Positions 23,079 through 35,397 are shown, numbered from the stretch's first letter. The stretch: 64,000 nucleotides of DNA from Apiospora phragmitis (GCA_038363925.1 JAQQWL010000006.1:1220501-1284500); one strand, 5' to 3'. A program made the numbers and translations. Notes: a model not told the origin generated them from the sequence alone.

Positions 23079-26000
23079 CTAGGAGTCCTGGGAGGTTGTC
23101 TGCGTCGCTTCGGTAATGGACCTCAGCATGCTGCAAGAGACAGCGTTAGTAGGATGTTCCTCAAACATATACTTCGCAGGAAGTCGTCGTGTCACATACC
23201 GCTGATTTCTTTCCCGCATCTCGTCATCGATCTCTTGCATCTGCTTGAGCGTTACGTTACACTGCGCCAGCTACAGGTACATATACATATTAGTTGCTAC
23301 AGCTACGACGGGGTACACTGCGACTGGGTTGGACGGGACTGGCGGGTGGGAGTGAGCAGGTGATACAGGAAGGTGTCAAAGGGGTTACAAAGGGGTCCTG
23401 CGCACCGAAGCCATGGCTGTCGAGAAATTTTCGGACTCCTCACCTTCGACCGCGGGGGTTGACGGGTCAGAGGCTGTGCCGTCCTCCGAGTTGGCAAATC
23501 GGCTCTGGGCAAGACCGCCCTTCGCCTTGGATGCCGATGCGGCCTAAACACCCTTTCACGTTAACCAAACCACGCAAACATACCCCGGGCAGAACGTCAT
23601 CGAACCTTAGCTTCGGCGATCTCGGCATCCTTGACCTTCAACTGTGCCTCCATCTCTGCAAATCTCGTCTTGATGTCGTTGGCCTCCTTAATTGAGTCCG
23701 CCAACTTCTTCTGCTCCTCCTCCATCTCCACAAATCTCGCCTTCATGTCGTCAGCCTCTTTCACAGCAGCTGCCAGCTTCTTCTGTTCCTCTTCTACCAT
23801 AGCGGTCATACTCTCATAAATATCCTTGTAGTCGACTTCATGCTTCTTGATCTTCGCGTCAGTCTCGTTCTTGTGGGCCTCGAACTCCTTCTGGGCGATA
23901 GCAAGGTCTTCCTTGGTGGACTGGTGCTGCTCGGTGAGCTGCGCCAATTCTTTGTGCTTAGCCTCGAGTTCTAGGCTGAGCTTCTCCGTCTCTTCGCTCG
24001 ACTGCTTTGACGCAGCCTGAAGTTTTTCGAGGTCCTCATCGTGCCTCTGCTTCATCGCTTGCAGTTCAGCCTTGAGGGTATCAGTCACAGATGTATCTGA
24101 CCTCTGGTTCTTTACGGCATCGAGTTCCGCCTCCAGCTCGAACCTCATCATCTTGGCCTCAGCGAGCTGCCCTCTATAATCATCCGCTTCATCCTTGGTC
24201 TTCGCCAGCTCCGCAGCAGATGCCTCCTTGGTCGATGCAAGCTGAGCCTGCAGGCTTTCGATCTGTTCCTGCGCCTTGGCTACAGCCTCTTGGGCAGATG
24301 CCAACGCCGCTTCGTGCTCTGATGCGGATGACTGATGCTTCGACAGATCCGCTGCAGCTGCAGCAAGCTTGCCTTCATGCACCCTAGTCAGGTCCTCAAT
24401 GGCCTGGATGTGCTTGGCTTCAAGGGCGGCAATTTCATCGGCGCGTGAGCCGGATGCATCCTTCTTTGCAGCATCGAGCGCATCTGACTGCATGCCAATC
24501 AGCTTCTCGACCTCGGCAGAATGAGCTTCGTCGCTTTGTTTCTTAAAGGCATCCAACGCTTCAGCATGGCTCGTCTTGGCTGCCTCGATCTCAGCCTGGG
24601 CCTTCTCGAGGGCCTCCTTCAGGGAAGCCAACTCCTGTGAAGAAGCGCTGCCATCGGCCTCCTTAGCAGACAGTTCGGCGGCGTGACTCGCTTGCAGCTC
24701 GGCGATTCGAGACTCGAGATCCTGCTTATGTGAAGCCAAGACATCAGCATGGGATGCGTTCAGCTTCTCAAGTTCCTCAGCCCGCTTGGCTTCGCTCTCA
24801 GCCTTGGAGATCTCAATGGCCTTAGCATGGCTAGCCTTCAGTTCCTCCAACTCAGCTAGTCGAGTCGCCTCATCCGCGGACGAACCACTCTTGGCAGCCT
24901 CTAATTCCATAGCGTGGCTGGCTTGAAGGGCATCGAGGGTCTTTTGATGTTCTGCCTGGCTGTTCTCTAGAGCAGCTACAGCTGCAGCATGCTCGGACTT
25001 GGCTGCCTCGAGCGCCTCGGCCTGGGCTTTAGCTTTACTGGCATGGGCACCGTTCAACTCATCGTATTTGGAGACGAAGTTCAAGTGAGTACCGGTCAGC
25101 TCTTTGTGCTTGGACTCCAGGTCTGCATGAGAACCAGTAAGTTCATTTAGCTGGGATTCGAGGGCTGAATGAGTGCCAGCAAGGCCCTCATGCTCCTTGA
25201 CCAATTCGTCGTGCTTGACCTCGAGATCCTGGAACTTTCGCTTAAAATGGGCCTCGCCTTTCAGACTTTCAATCTCCGTTTCGTAATCCGCCGAGATAGA
25301 TTTGAGTTGAGCCTCATGATGTGTGATCGCGGTTGTATGTTCCTGCTTGAGCTTCTCAAGTTCCTCGGTCAAGTCACCACTGGATTTGGCGGCTTCCTGG
25401 GCCTTGGTCAGGTCTTCCTTGAGCGTGGTGAATTCGGCCTGAACGGCGGCCAGCTCAGCCTTGGTCGATTCCATTAATTCCGTAGCTTCGGCAAGCTTGT
25501 TCTTCAACTCTTCTGACTCGGCTTGGGCAGTAGCCAAGGCGGCCTTGTCCTGCTCGGAGGTAGCCTTGAGCTCGGCAAGTTCTGCCTCCAGCGCAGAGAT
25601 CTTGGACGACGTTTCTGCCCCTGCATTTTCGGTCGATGATGCAAGCTCGTCAACCTTTGATTGGAGGGCCTCGTTGGCAGCCTTAAGATCCTCGAGCGCT
25701 TTTTCGTGGTCGCCCGCAGCCGCCTTGCTGCCATCAAGCTCGGAAGCGTGGGCAGCTTTGAGAGCTTCGACAGTGGCTTGGTGCTGTTCTTCGAGCGTTT
25801 TCTGGAGCTCTTGGAGCTTAAGGGCATGCTCCTCGGAAACCTTGGATAGTGCGTCCTCGTTGTCTTTCGCAATGCTTGCCTTCTCGGCTGTAATGGCCTC
25901 AAGCTGGGCTTGAAGCTCCGCAACCTTGCTATCTTTGCCCTCTTGCGAGCTAGTAAAGTCAGTCAGCTGCGACTTGTGAGCCTCGAGCTCGGTCTCGGCG

Positions 26001-27055
26001 ATCTTGAGCTTTTCCAAAGCCTGAGCGATTTCGCTGTTCAGGGCATCCTTTTCTGTCGCGTGCGTGCTCTTCAAGGATTCCAACTGCTCCTCATTCTCCT
26101 TGCCAGCAGAATCCTCGGCGTTTTGAGCACCTTCGCTTGCTGTCTTGATCTTATTCTCAAGCTCGCTGATCTTCTCCTGAGACGAGGAAACATGGGTCTT
26201 CAAAGACTCAATCTCAGTTTCTTTCTCTGTCAGCTGCGATTTCAGATCCTCCACAGCTTTAGCAGACTCCGCGGCAGCAGTTGATGATGATGCAGTAGAG
26301 GGTCTTGCAACGTGTCTGGCGGTGGTGGTGGTAGCGCCTGAGATGCCAGCTGTGGATAGACGCTTCTTGGCATCAGCAACGGTGCCCGAGGTAGATCGAG
26401 TAGAAGATGCTGTTGGTCGAGTCGCTGGGGCAGCGGTAGAGGACATCGAAGTCCTGCCAACAGTGCTGGGTCTCGGGGAAGCGCTGCTGGTAGTGGTAGT
26501 GGACGCAGCGGGTCGTCGCGTAGCTGTGGTTGACTGGGCAGTAGGAGGCCTAGTGGTTTTGGTGGGCGACGATGCCGTTGTACTAGGAACCGCCGATGTG
26601 CGGCGAGCAGCAGTAGAGGTCAGAGTTGATTTCCTCCTCTCGTCCTCCGAGACGGACGGCTGGGACCTGTGGCTAGACAAGGTTCCTGCAGGCTTCTTCA
26701 CAGCGGCCCCGGCAGGCGGTCGGGTAGGAGGCTTGGCCAAGCCAGTTCCTGTTTTCGCAGCAGTAGCGGTTGATGTTCGCGACGCGGCAGTAGTACCAGT
26801 TGCAGCGGGCCGGCGAAGGGTGGACGTGGCCGACCCAGCAGGGCGCTTCGTAGCAGCTGGCCCATCAGGTTTGGCGCCATTGGCTGTTTTCTTCACTGCG
26901 GAACTTGGGGATGCTGGAGCCACAGTCTCTGCGGCGGACTCGGCGCCCGTATCTGCGCCAGTGTCTGCGCCCGTACCAGCGGTGCCGGTCGTCTCCTCCC
27001 CGGAGAGGACAGACTCGTCATGCTGGACGACCTCGAAGCCTTCAGACTCTGACAT
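23079..27055 (-). CDS. Large alanine/glutamate-rich coiled-coil protein (1,236 residues)
   Basis: Four exons, 23606-27055, 23406-23543, 23200-23270 and 23079-23130, join in frame to 1,236 residues. The first 50 residues are acidic with repeated TGADTGA units. Residues about 50-270 are basic, Ser/Thr/Ala/Pro-rich and probably disordered, with many KK(P/T), TTR and RP(A/S) steps. From about residue 270 to near the end there is continuous heptad-like sequence with repeated LEALKAxHAxELxAxK-style units, including many recurring ASHA and SHA steps. This is a long alpha-helical coiled coil. The C-terminal exons carry LAQSRFANSEDG and a short helix, KQMQEIDDEMRERNQR. Similar fungal proteins are often annotated only as M-protein-repeat or SMC-like by composition. 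No enzymatic domain is visible. A cytoskeletal or scaffolding role is possible but inferred. The C-terminal introns are supported by phase and by the coiled-coil character of the exon 23200-23270. Confidence 0.85.
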
Positions 27056-28852
27056 GATGTTTGCAATTAATTGAGCCTGGTGCGATAGTCGTATTTCGTA
27101 CAGAGGATCGGAAGGGGTAGGTGGTGTTTGCAGCTAGTAGTCTCTAAATCCAGTCCCCTGCGTTAGCTTATTTGTTGAAGCGGAGGTAAAGTCTATTTTC
27201 CACCGCAAAAGACTACATGTATATAGTAGGGGTTCGTATGCGAAGGTATGGGGAAAAGAGGTTGGGCACTGAGAAACACTTCCAGGCACTGGAAGCTGCT
27301 GGCCAGGTGTAGGTAGTCCCCCCCCTCATGGATTGTTGCCGAATCAGTCAAGCAAGCAAGGTATGATTCGCAATGGGAGAGTCGATCACAAATGGGGGGC
27401 AAGCGCGCAATTGGTGGTTGGCTGGAGGAAGGTGCTGGGTGGTGGTGGTTATCCATTATTACTGACCTGTCAATATCACCTCTCTTCTGTGCAGTGACGC
27501 GACGACGGATTCGCGAAATCGCGAAACAAAGAGACGGTTGCGTTTGGAAAACGAGGGAACGACCAACGTGCGTCACGGAACCGGGAAGGAAGAGAGAGGG
27601 AGAAAACCACGCAGTCGAGGTCCTTCCTTGACTTATTAAACTTGCAACTGTGGTCGAAAGGAGAGATCGGGTTCGACAAGCAGTACAGGTAGATCGCAGG
27701 AACAGAAAACACGAATAGCAATTTGTTTCAAGAACTAGCATGAGCAGGACAGCAGGGTCTGGGTCGATAGTGCAGGAGGTTCGGGGTCAAAGTCGGCTCG
27801 GATCCCAGTTCAAGCTAGACCTGAGCAAGGGGCCATTCCAATTAAACCACCGACAGGGGTGCCTGCTGGCTTTGGGCAATCGCCGGGTGGGATGGGGTTG
27901 GAAGTAAACAGTTCTGGGCGGTAGTCGTGGCGTGCTCCATCGCCATATTTAATTTCCTGCTCTACATCCAGGCCAACGCTAAAAATGTATCACAATGACC
28001 TTGGGAACGTGATGGTCCTGTTGTGCATGTGGTCACAACATACTATTATGCACTCCAGTTTCAATCGGCATCCGGCTGTGTCAGACTGGGCCAAGGTATC
28101 AATGCCATTAGTTGTGTCAGCATAGCTTCATGTCAAAAGCGCATCCTGTGCTCGCTGTGTGCTGCGACAAGTAGTACTACCGACTCTGGGTGGGGGTGAT
28201 TTTTAAGGTGACGGGAAGCAATCAAACTTCCAGTGACAGCTAGGTCATGTCTGGCCTTGCTTTTCTTCAACGCGTATTAGGCGCGAGTGTCGCAACTTAA
28301 TTTGCACTTCCTTTTCCTCACATATAGGAGATGTGCAGATACACTGCTTAACTCGTGGTGCATTTTCTTTTCTCTTTTCTGAATAGTTCAGACAGCCCAG
28401 CCAGAAGGCTCTTGATTCCTCAAGGCTCTATAGGAGTACGAACGGCCATATTGAGAACACGCCCCCTGGCAGATAGTGGGTGGTGGGGATTGATAGCAGC
28501 AGTTCAGGGGACTGGCGCGCACGCCCCTTTACAGGCGGGAGCTACCGCAGCTACCCAGGCTTCCCAGGAGACCGAGCTTTGCTTTTTTCAACGGCTGAGG
28601 ATCCGAGATACAGAACAAAAATCGTGGCTTAAGACAAAGTCAACCTCTATGACACCCCCTATCACAGGAAAAGGCAACCTAACATAAGAAGCACTAGATG
28701 AGTACATAGGTTGTATTTGCTACCTACTTAGCCAAATAGAAATACGCATGCATAGCAGTAACATCAAGGGGTATCTTCAATGCTTCATAAAACATCATCC
28801 ATCATCTAGCCAACGCCAAATATATCGCTACTGCTGGCTTTCATCACGTACA
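27056..28852. other. intergenic, upstream of the coiled-coil gene
   Basis: The region upstream of 27055 is probably a long leader and promoter for the coiled-coil gene. A minus-strand open frame at 27193-27741 has leader-like composition rather than protein character. Nothing is supported in 27750-28850, which is the 3' side of the next minus-strand gene. Confidence 0.5.
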
Positions 28853-31440
28853 TCATTCCCACTGGCGCATTATGGTTTGCACCCTATTTTGGACCTCTTC
28901 TTCGCTCAGCGAACCCATGCCTCCACGGCTCACAATAGTCTGAAGCAGCTCTCGCGCCTTGTCAACTGTTTCGGCCGGAGTATGTCCGATCAGAGCGGCC
29001 GTGTTTCTCAGGTTTGGGAGTCGTGGGTTCTTGTAGACGAAGCTTCTTATGAGTCTCTCGCACAAGACATGCTCTTCCTCACCCCGCCAGATGGTTCCTT
29101 CAATACGAATGGCTGCGGGTGGAGACTGAACTTGCTGCGAGACATCTCGCTTGCGGCGCGCATGTTCTTGATGGATGAGTCTGTCTTGATTTTGACGAGG
29201 CCTTGCCTCGAGCCTTCTCTCCTGTCCTTGTCGAATAAATCGTGCAGCCTCTTGATTCTGGCGTCGCCTGGCCTCGAGCTTTCTCTCGTCTTCCTGCTGC
29301 ATCTGCAACTCCCGCTCTTTCTGTAATTCCAGCTGTCTTTGCAGTTGCTCTTGTCGATGGGCTTCCTGGAGCGCCTGCGACTCTTCTTCTTGCTCCAGCA
29401 TTTCGGGGGCTTGGGCCAACTGTTCGCGAAGTTGCTTCATAGGGGTCTCGAATTCTTCCCTTATACTCTTCCATGGAGCTGAACCTCTCGCTGCTCGCAC
29501 CTCCCTGATGAAAGCTCTATACAGCTGCTCAATCCATCCAACCACTCTTGCTAGGAGTTGAATGGAAAAGCTATCAAACAAGCTGCGACGCTCATCCTTA
29601 CTGCAAGGAGCCCATATTCTCGTAAGAAGCCGGACAATCGTGGGGATATGAAGTGCCGCTATTTCTTCTGCCATCTCCTCCCGCTTCTCCTCGCTTTTGC
29701 TTAATGGTTTTTGCTTCCTCAAAAATGAAAGTCTTTGATCGTAAATGAATGCGATGCAATTATCAAGCATAGCGAAGCAGTATTGCAGGAAATCAAGATG
29801 TTCCTGAAAACCCGGTTTCGCGTTTCTTGGGATGGAGCCACGAAAGCCAGCCGGACCACGCGCTCGACCTTTTCTGCAAAATGGAAAAGGACTTTTCTAC
29901 AGCCGTAACCGACTCAGAATCATCCTGTAGTCTGCGTTCCCAGTCGTTGTGCAGTTTGGTTTCCCAATCGAGTAATTTGCCATCTGCATCCTTTGCTCGT
30001 CCCACCCAGCCCGTCCTCTTCATGATCTTACGAAGCTGTTCGATGTTTTCTGATGAGAGGTTTATGGTTGTAGATGAAGGGTTCTCGGGAGGTTCGAAAA
30101 GAAGCGAGTCTTCAAAGTCACCTGCTCTGGAGCGGAACCTCTGGACGTCTTGCGCCAAACAGTCCTGGAGAGACAAGCTGCCATATTCAAGATCAAGATT
30201 AGACTCAACTTCGAAGTCCACGTCAGAGTCGATATCAGTGTTCTCGGCTGTGGCCTGTCCACTTTCTTGGCTATTGACTCTGCTGGCTTCCTTAATCAAC
30301 TGAGATTGCAGTAAAGTTGCGTGTCGGCGGGATTGCTCAGCATTGGTCGCACTTTCGCCATGATTTGCGCGATCAGGAGAGTCTGGGACTTCGTAAGGGT
30401 CGTAATGGCCATGTTGAACGCCCGGCGTGACCATGGCGTCGCCGTAAGCCTGGCGGGGGCTCGCGACGCTCTGATCCGGTAGTTCTTCATAATGTCCATC
30501 CTCCTCTGGTTCATTCCCTGACATGATATGGTCGCCGTCCTGCTCAAGCGCGACTTCTTCGCTTTCATCTGTGTGAAGGCTTTCAGTGGCACCAGGAATT
30601 ATCAAAGGCATTGCTTTAGCAGAAAGGTCGATATCTCCGTCTATCTCGCTGGTCGGATAGGAGTTGTCTTCCGCATCTTCGCCACTGATGGGTGTAAAAT
30701 CTGAAACCGGTTCTTCTTGTTCAGTTCCTTCTTCCTCATCGGACTCTTCTTGCTCAGGGTCTCCTTGTTGAGCTTCTTCTTCTTGCAGCAGCTGCATGGT
30801 CGGTTCGTCTTGCTCGGGGTCATCCTGCTCGGTTCGTCTTGCTCCGGGTCGCCTTCCCCAGTGTCGTCTTGCTCAGGGCCTTCCTGCTCAGGGTCTTCCT
30901 GTCCAGCTTCTTCTTGCAGCAGTTGTTGGCTCGGTGACGGGGGGAGCTTCGTCTGGCTTTCGCTTGAGCATCTTGCTGTTTACGAAGTTGAAGAGCTCAG
31001 GGTCAACGTAGTTATCAGATGCAGACGCCATGCTGGCACTTCGTGAGGCCCTATTGTTCAGGGCAGTGACCGCTCGCGATGGTGGTGGGGAGGCAAGACC
31101 TGTGTCTTTCGGGGTTTGAAGTTTTGGGCGACCTCGCGGGGAGGCTCGGTACAGAGCCATTGGTTCTGAGCCTCTTAGCGCTCGCATTGTGGTCGAATGT
31201 ACCGTCTTCAGGGTGTCTTTTGGAGGGACGCGGCGGCCTTAGGCTAGGCCCGTTGGCACTCGCGACGACCCTATGGGGCGAGATGTTGGCAGGAATGAAT
31301 TCGTTATCATAATCATTACCATCGTCGTCGTCGCTAGAGCTCGCAGTATTATGGGGTCCGCCGACATTGTTTGTGGCAGTTCTGGGTCGAGGGTTTGTTG
31401 CATGCAGTCGTGCACTGCGCCTTGTCGTGGCGGGTGACAT
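28853..31440 (-). CDS. Acidic nuclear-type protein with Myb/SANT-like C-terminus, broken by four single-base indels
   Basis: I do not recognise a named family. Three or more frames on the minus strand read as one protein of about 861 residues if four one-base changes are allowed. These are extra bases in the G runs 31138-31141 and 30939-30944, one missing base near 30830, and an extra base in the A run 29807-29810. The corrected length is an exact multiple of three. The N-terminus is basic and disordered (SPATTRRSARLHA, then an aspartate run) with a PRGRPKLQTP element like an AT-hook. Next comes DPELFNFVNSKMLKRKPDE, then long Glu/Gln/Asp-rich repeats of a P-E-Q-D/E type. The centre has NIEQLRKIMKRTGWVGRAKD. 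The C-terminal third has a Gln/Glu/Arg coiled coil and a final helical domain (WRGEEEHVLCERLIRSF, NLRNTAALIGHTPAETVDKA) resembling a Myb/SANT fold. Nuclear or chromatin function is inferred only. It is divergent from the PTPA gene. Confidence 0.7.
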
Positions 31441-31939
31441 TTCATCGGCTGGGCAACCGGGGTGTAGCTAGGGGTTGGCTAGTATTATCCGATAGCTTTC
31501 AGGTGAGATATACAATCGCAAGCAGCTTAATAAATTCGAGGAGGTCGTCTAGGCCGTGGCATGCGACTGCGACGGGACGCACGCAGTGAAGTTATTCACT
31601 TTGCCCAGGCCAGAACCCAGGATCGTCAAACTGCATCAAATGCGGGTGCGTGAAGCGAAGTAAATAAAGTGTCCAGGGCCCGTGCAGCAAACTGTAACTG
31701 CGCAAGTACTTCAATAGGTACTCATTGTTGCTGGTGGAGTCACCGCTGTATTCCCTCCCCCCACTCAAGCTCAAGAGGTTACATACTCGACGTGGGGTAG
31801 CTAAGAGACAGCACTGCCCGGGCACTCATTCATCATACACCAGGACTATCATGAAAATAACAGCATCGTGCCAAGGACAGTCTTCTTACCATTCTTGAAC
31901 TTTGGCTGGACAAGTCCCAGCAGAGCTCTCTACATTGGG
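31441..31939. other. shared divergent promoter region
   Basis: About 500 bases separate the start codons of the acidic nuclear-type gene (-) and the PTPA gene (+). Any regulatory signals for both must overlap here or lie inside the genes. I see no clear TATA box. Confidence 0.45.
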
Positions 31940-33363
31940 ATGACCACGATGGTGGCAACAAACCAAGCAACATCTGGGAGGTTCCCGACTCTGGAAACGC
32001 TCGATCCCTCGGCGCCGCACACCTTCATCAAGCCCGCCAAGCGTATAAATGAGGGTCCAGACGTCAACGCCTTCCTCAAAACAAAGGCGTATCGCGACAT
32101 TGGTATCTTTGTGATGCAACTAAATCGAGCCATGTGTCCAAGGAAAGTCAAGGACGAAAGTGGGAAGGAGAAGACTGAAACATTCCAGATCGGTTCACAG
32201 TACGAGACACAGCCGGTGGAATCGGTACGAAAGATCCAGGATTTGCTGGCCAAGCTGGATTCCATGATCGATGAAGTTCCTCCGGACCCAGGCCCAAGAC
32301 GTTTTGGCAATGTCAGTTGTCGCAAATGGCACCAGATGGTGGAGGAAAGAATCCCCACCCTACTTCGAAACCATATTCCTGAGTCTGTACTCAAGTTTGC
32401 TCCTACACCCGGATCCCCAACGTCTGCAGAGGACGAACTTACGTCATATCTGCTTGGTTCGTTCGGTAGTGCTCAAAGGCTCGACTACGGCACCGGTCAC
32501 GAATTGAGTTTCCTGGCTTTCATCGGCTGCCTATGGAAGCTTGGGGCTTTCAGCGATGGAAAGGCCGACGGCGATCTTGAACGGAGCATCGTGCTAGGCA
32601 TCTTTGAACCTTATCTGAGAGTGGTCCGGCGTCTCATCTTGACATACACTTTGGAGCCCGCTGGATCACACGGGGTGTGGGGGCTCGATGACCATTCATT
32701 CCAGCCCTACATCTATGGCTCGGCGCAGCTCACCCGTCCTATCACCGATGAGGAACCAATGCCTTTGGAAGGCTCTGTTCTACGTGGCCCGAAGCCCGGT
32801 CAGATCGTTAAAGCAGAGATAGTCGACCAGGAACGGAAGAGAAACATGTACTTCTCTGCCGTCGGTTTCATCAATGATGTCAAAACGGGGCCGTTCTGGG
32901 AGCACAGCCCCATGTTATTTGATATATCTGGGTAAGAGACGGATGGGGAAAGATCAACAAGGTAAGATTTATCACGGTTTTTGGACTTTCAGTAACTAAT
33001 TAAATTCAGGGCATGATCAAGATGTTCAACGCTGAGGTACTATCAAAGTTCCCAGTCGTCCAGCATTTCCCATTCGGCTCTCTGTTCTCATGGGATCAAG
33101 ACCCGGACGCACTTGAGCCCCAGCAGTCTGTTCATATGGCCAACCAACCTAGTGTGCCCATCTCAGGGACCATGCCTGCACCAGGCGGTGCGGTTGGCAT
33201 GGCTGCGCCATGGGCACAAGCCACATCAATGCCACCCCCTGGACCCGGAGTGCCTTATTCTAGACTGCCTCCTGACGGACGGCCTACAAGCAGGCCCGGA
33301 CCACCTGAATCTCAACCAGGACCCACAGGCTTGCCAACAACACGGGCACCGTGGTCGAAATAG
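31940..33363 (+). CDS. Serine/threonine phosphatase 2A activator (PTPA, Rrd1/Ypa1-like), one apparent frameshift
   Basis: PTPA is a peptidyl-prolyl isomerase-like factor that activates the PP2A catalytic subunit and related phosphatases. Two exons, 31940-32961 and 33010-33363 (48-bp intron), give about 458 residues. Family blocks in order are [99 protein letters not shown], then [10 protein letters not shown] and [22 protein letters not shown]. One base is missing in the G run 32931-32933 between DISG and the R-D-G-W-G-K-I-N-K segment; restoring it makes exon 1 exactly 341 codons. The last 90 residues are Pro/Gly-rich, as in Rrd1-type members. The start at 31940 was chosen because residues upstream are not family-like; the second ATG (31949) is possible. 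Confidence 0.93.
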
Positions 33364-34819
33364 CTCTCGGGGTTGCCGAACAAGTCAGTTTGTAGATATA
33401 CGATTCGGGCATTGCTCAATCATTATACCCTTAGACATCAACTTTCCCGCGTGATCCAGATCGAAGCCACATGGATTATGATTGCTGTGTGAGTAGCAAT
33501 AATAAGCATCACCGACCAAGAACTGGTCAATTCTTGCGTCTCATTGCAGTCATACCCTTGCCTTGGTGCAGAGCACACATAACTGTTACGCGACCACGCA
33601 GGTCCCGTCGCCTGAGCTAAGGCTTTGGACAGATTATGAATCAGCAGAGTTCACTAACAAGGTCACATAACCCAACACAACGATCAAACCAGACTCCAGG
33701 GACCTTTGAGAAGAAGATGTGAGTTCCGTGGTATACTGTGAAGAAATGGATTGCCGAATAATTACTCCTGGGAAACACCCCTTGACATCTTCCGTAGCAA
33801 TGGCACAGGAGTTGAAACCTAGTAGCCATGTTCGCTAAGTGTGTGTACCGTATTTGACTTGAAACGTGAAAGCCTTCTGTCGCTGATATAGCTCCTGCGT
33901 CGCTTCCACTCTTTCAGATCATTCACCTTTAACTGTCAGAGGTATATTGGTCCAGCTCGTACAAATGCTCAACTACACAAGTAAGATACCTTATGATAAC
34001 ATATCACAGCATCTCGGCTGTCGATATATCTCGCAGTCGTTGGAAGTATAACTTAAACTACTAGTCACCTCACAAGTTCATGCGTTATTTTAACCAGCTT
34101 AACTCTTGCTGGAAAGCCCCGGTATACTAACTCAAGTTTGTTTGAACCGCGACCGTACATAATTTAACAAAGACAACGAGTGGCTGGCTTAGGGACGGTC
34201 CCAAGCTGCTTCTTTGATAATAATAATACCCCTAGATGCCTATTTCGAACATTTCCTATCGTACATGTAGCTAAGCATAAGAGCTAGGCATACTTTGCGT
34301 AAATCTGATGCAAGATCTATGTATTATGACAATGCACCAATCCATGTTTACCAAGAGGCTGTCATGCATGTTCATCACCACAACTACCACGTTTAGTAAA
34401 CTGCTCTATTATGGATGCTATGATGCCCACGCAAGCAGCTGAGTTATGTTTGTTCTACAGCAAAATATGCAAACTTTGTACGCATTCTAAGCCAGCTAGT
34501 CACTACGATAGAAATCGTTCTTGTTATTTCTTCCTCTGCTTCCTTCATGCTTACTAACCAAGGAGTGACAAGGGTTCTACAGGGAATTATATGCTGCTTG
34601 ACACTGTGTCCAGTGGCACAGCAAAGTTTGTTTGGCCAAGTAACCTACTGACTATAAATGATACGCTCCAGATATCTGGCTCATACAAAAGAACACCGAC
34701 CTCTAGCCCGTTCGTTTGAGTTTACCCCCAACCAGGTCTCTCCGGAAGAATTCAACGACAAACCCACGCACCACCGTCTTGCTGCTGGTTTCAATATCGT
34801 AGTGAGCCTGATTTCCCTT
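33364..34819. other. intergenic, AT-leaning, no gene supported
   Basis: This stretch lies between the PTPA stop and the tRNA-like gene. Base composition drifts to AT-rich toward the retrotransposon. No open frame over 62 codons is convincing. Confidence 0.5.
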
Positions 34820-34900
34820 GACCGGGCTGGTGTAGCCTAGCGGTAGTATTGTTATTTCATTATACTTAAAGGCAAGAGGGTTCGATTCCCTCTGCGGTCA
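34820..34900 (+). tRNA. tRNA-like gene, possibly tRNA-Glu(UUC) with a 10-base intron
   Basis: An 81-base stretch has a near-perfect internal B box (GGTTCGATTCC) inside a perfect five-pair T stem (GAGGG/CCCTC). It has an A-box-like TAGCCTAGCGG and a weak D stem. The acceptor stem has one mismatch (GACCGGG against TGCGGTC). An anticodon stem TTGTT/GGCAA encloses a 17-base loop. Reading that loop as ATTTCA, ten intron bases and A puts UUC at the anticodon. A run of seven T follows six bases after the end, as expected of a Pol III terminator. The mismatch, wobble-rich stems and odd loop leave the identity uncertain; a degenerate tRNA copy is the alternative. Confidence 0.45.
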
Positions 34901-34905
34901 CATTC

Positions 34906-34912
34906 TTTTTTT
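34906..34912 (+). terminator. Pol III oligo-T terminator
   Basis: Seven consecutive T residues lie just downstream of the tRNA-like gene. This length is sufficient to stop RNA polymerase III. Confidence 0.5.
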
Positions 34913-35190
34913 ATTCTTCTCTCTCTCCCTATCTAGAGTTTCGTTATTACTATCATGTAAAACCACCCCAGATTTGACTGCCAAACCCCCATTCCTATAC
35001 TCTCATACCAACGAGAGTTCATTTTAAAGTCTTGAAAGAGAAGCAATACCCGAGATAGGCAACACAGAACAAAGACTTCTGCAACGGTGGCCAAGTCGCT
35101 GAGCATACCAACTTGCTATGTTCACGTTTTATAGTCAAGATGTATGGCCCGATACTGTCTCGCCAGAGAAAGAAAGCCGTTCTCGTTTTT

Positions 35191-35397
35191 TATTAGAACA
35201 GCTAGAACTGAAGCTGTCCATATTACTTTAAAAGGGGTGCTACGTACCTACGCGTACGAACCCCTTTCCTATTTTATTAAAAGGGGTATATAATACCCCT
35301 CGTAGCTCGTATTAAAAATAAATATAAATAATAAAATAAAAATAATTAAACCCCGATTAAAACCGGAACTACTATATATACGAAAGCCTATTTAATA
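35191..35397 (+). repeat. 5' LTR of the copia element
   Basis: Matches 41913-42118 over its whole length. Shared blocks include aaaaggggtg, tacgcgtacgaaccc, a second aaaaggggtat, cgtagctcgtattaaaaat, and ccccgattaaaaccggaac. Most differences between the two LTRs are C/T or G/A, as expected if each copy was mutated separately. The 3' edge is placed where similarity ends and is uncertain by a few bases. Confidence 0.9.

Noticed and set aside
26322..27074. 250-codon plus-strand open frame
   Set aside because: Antisense to the low-complexity head of the coiled-coil gene; Val/Ala-rich with no family features.
27193..27741. 182-codon minus-strand open frame upstream of the coiled-coil gene
   Set aside because: Leader-like composition and no in-frame connection to the gene.
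35080..35165. Second tRNA-like sequence beginning ggtggccaagtcgctgag
   Set aside because: Resembles a class II tRNA A box only; no B box, no closing acceptor stem and no T-run.
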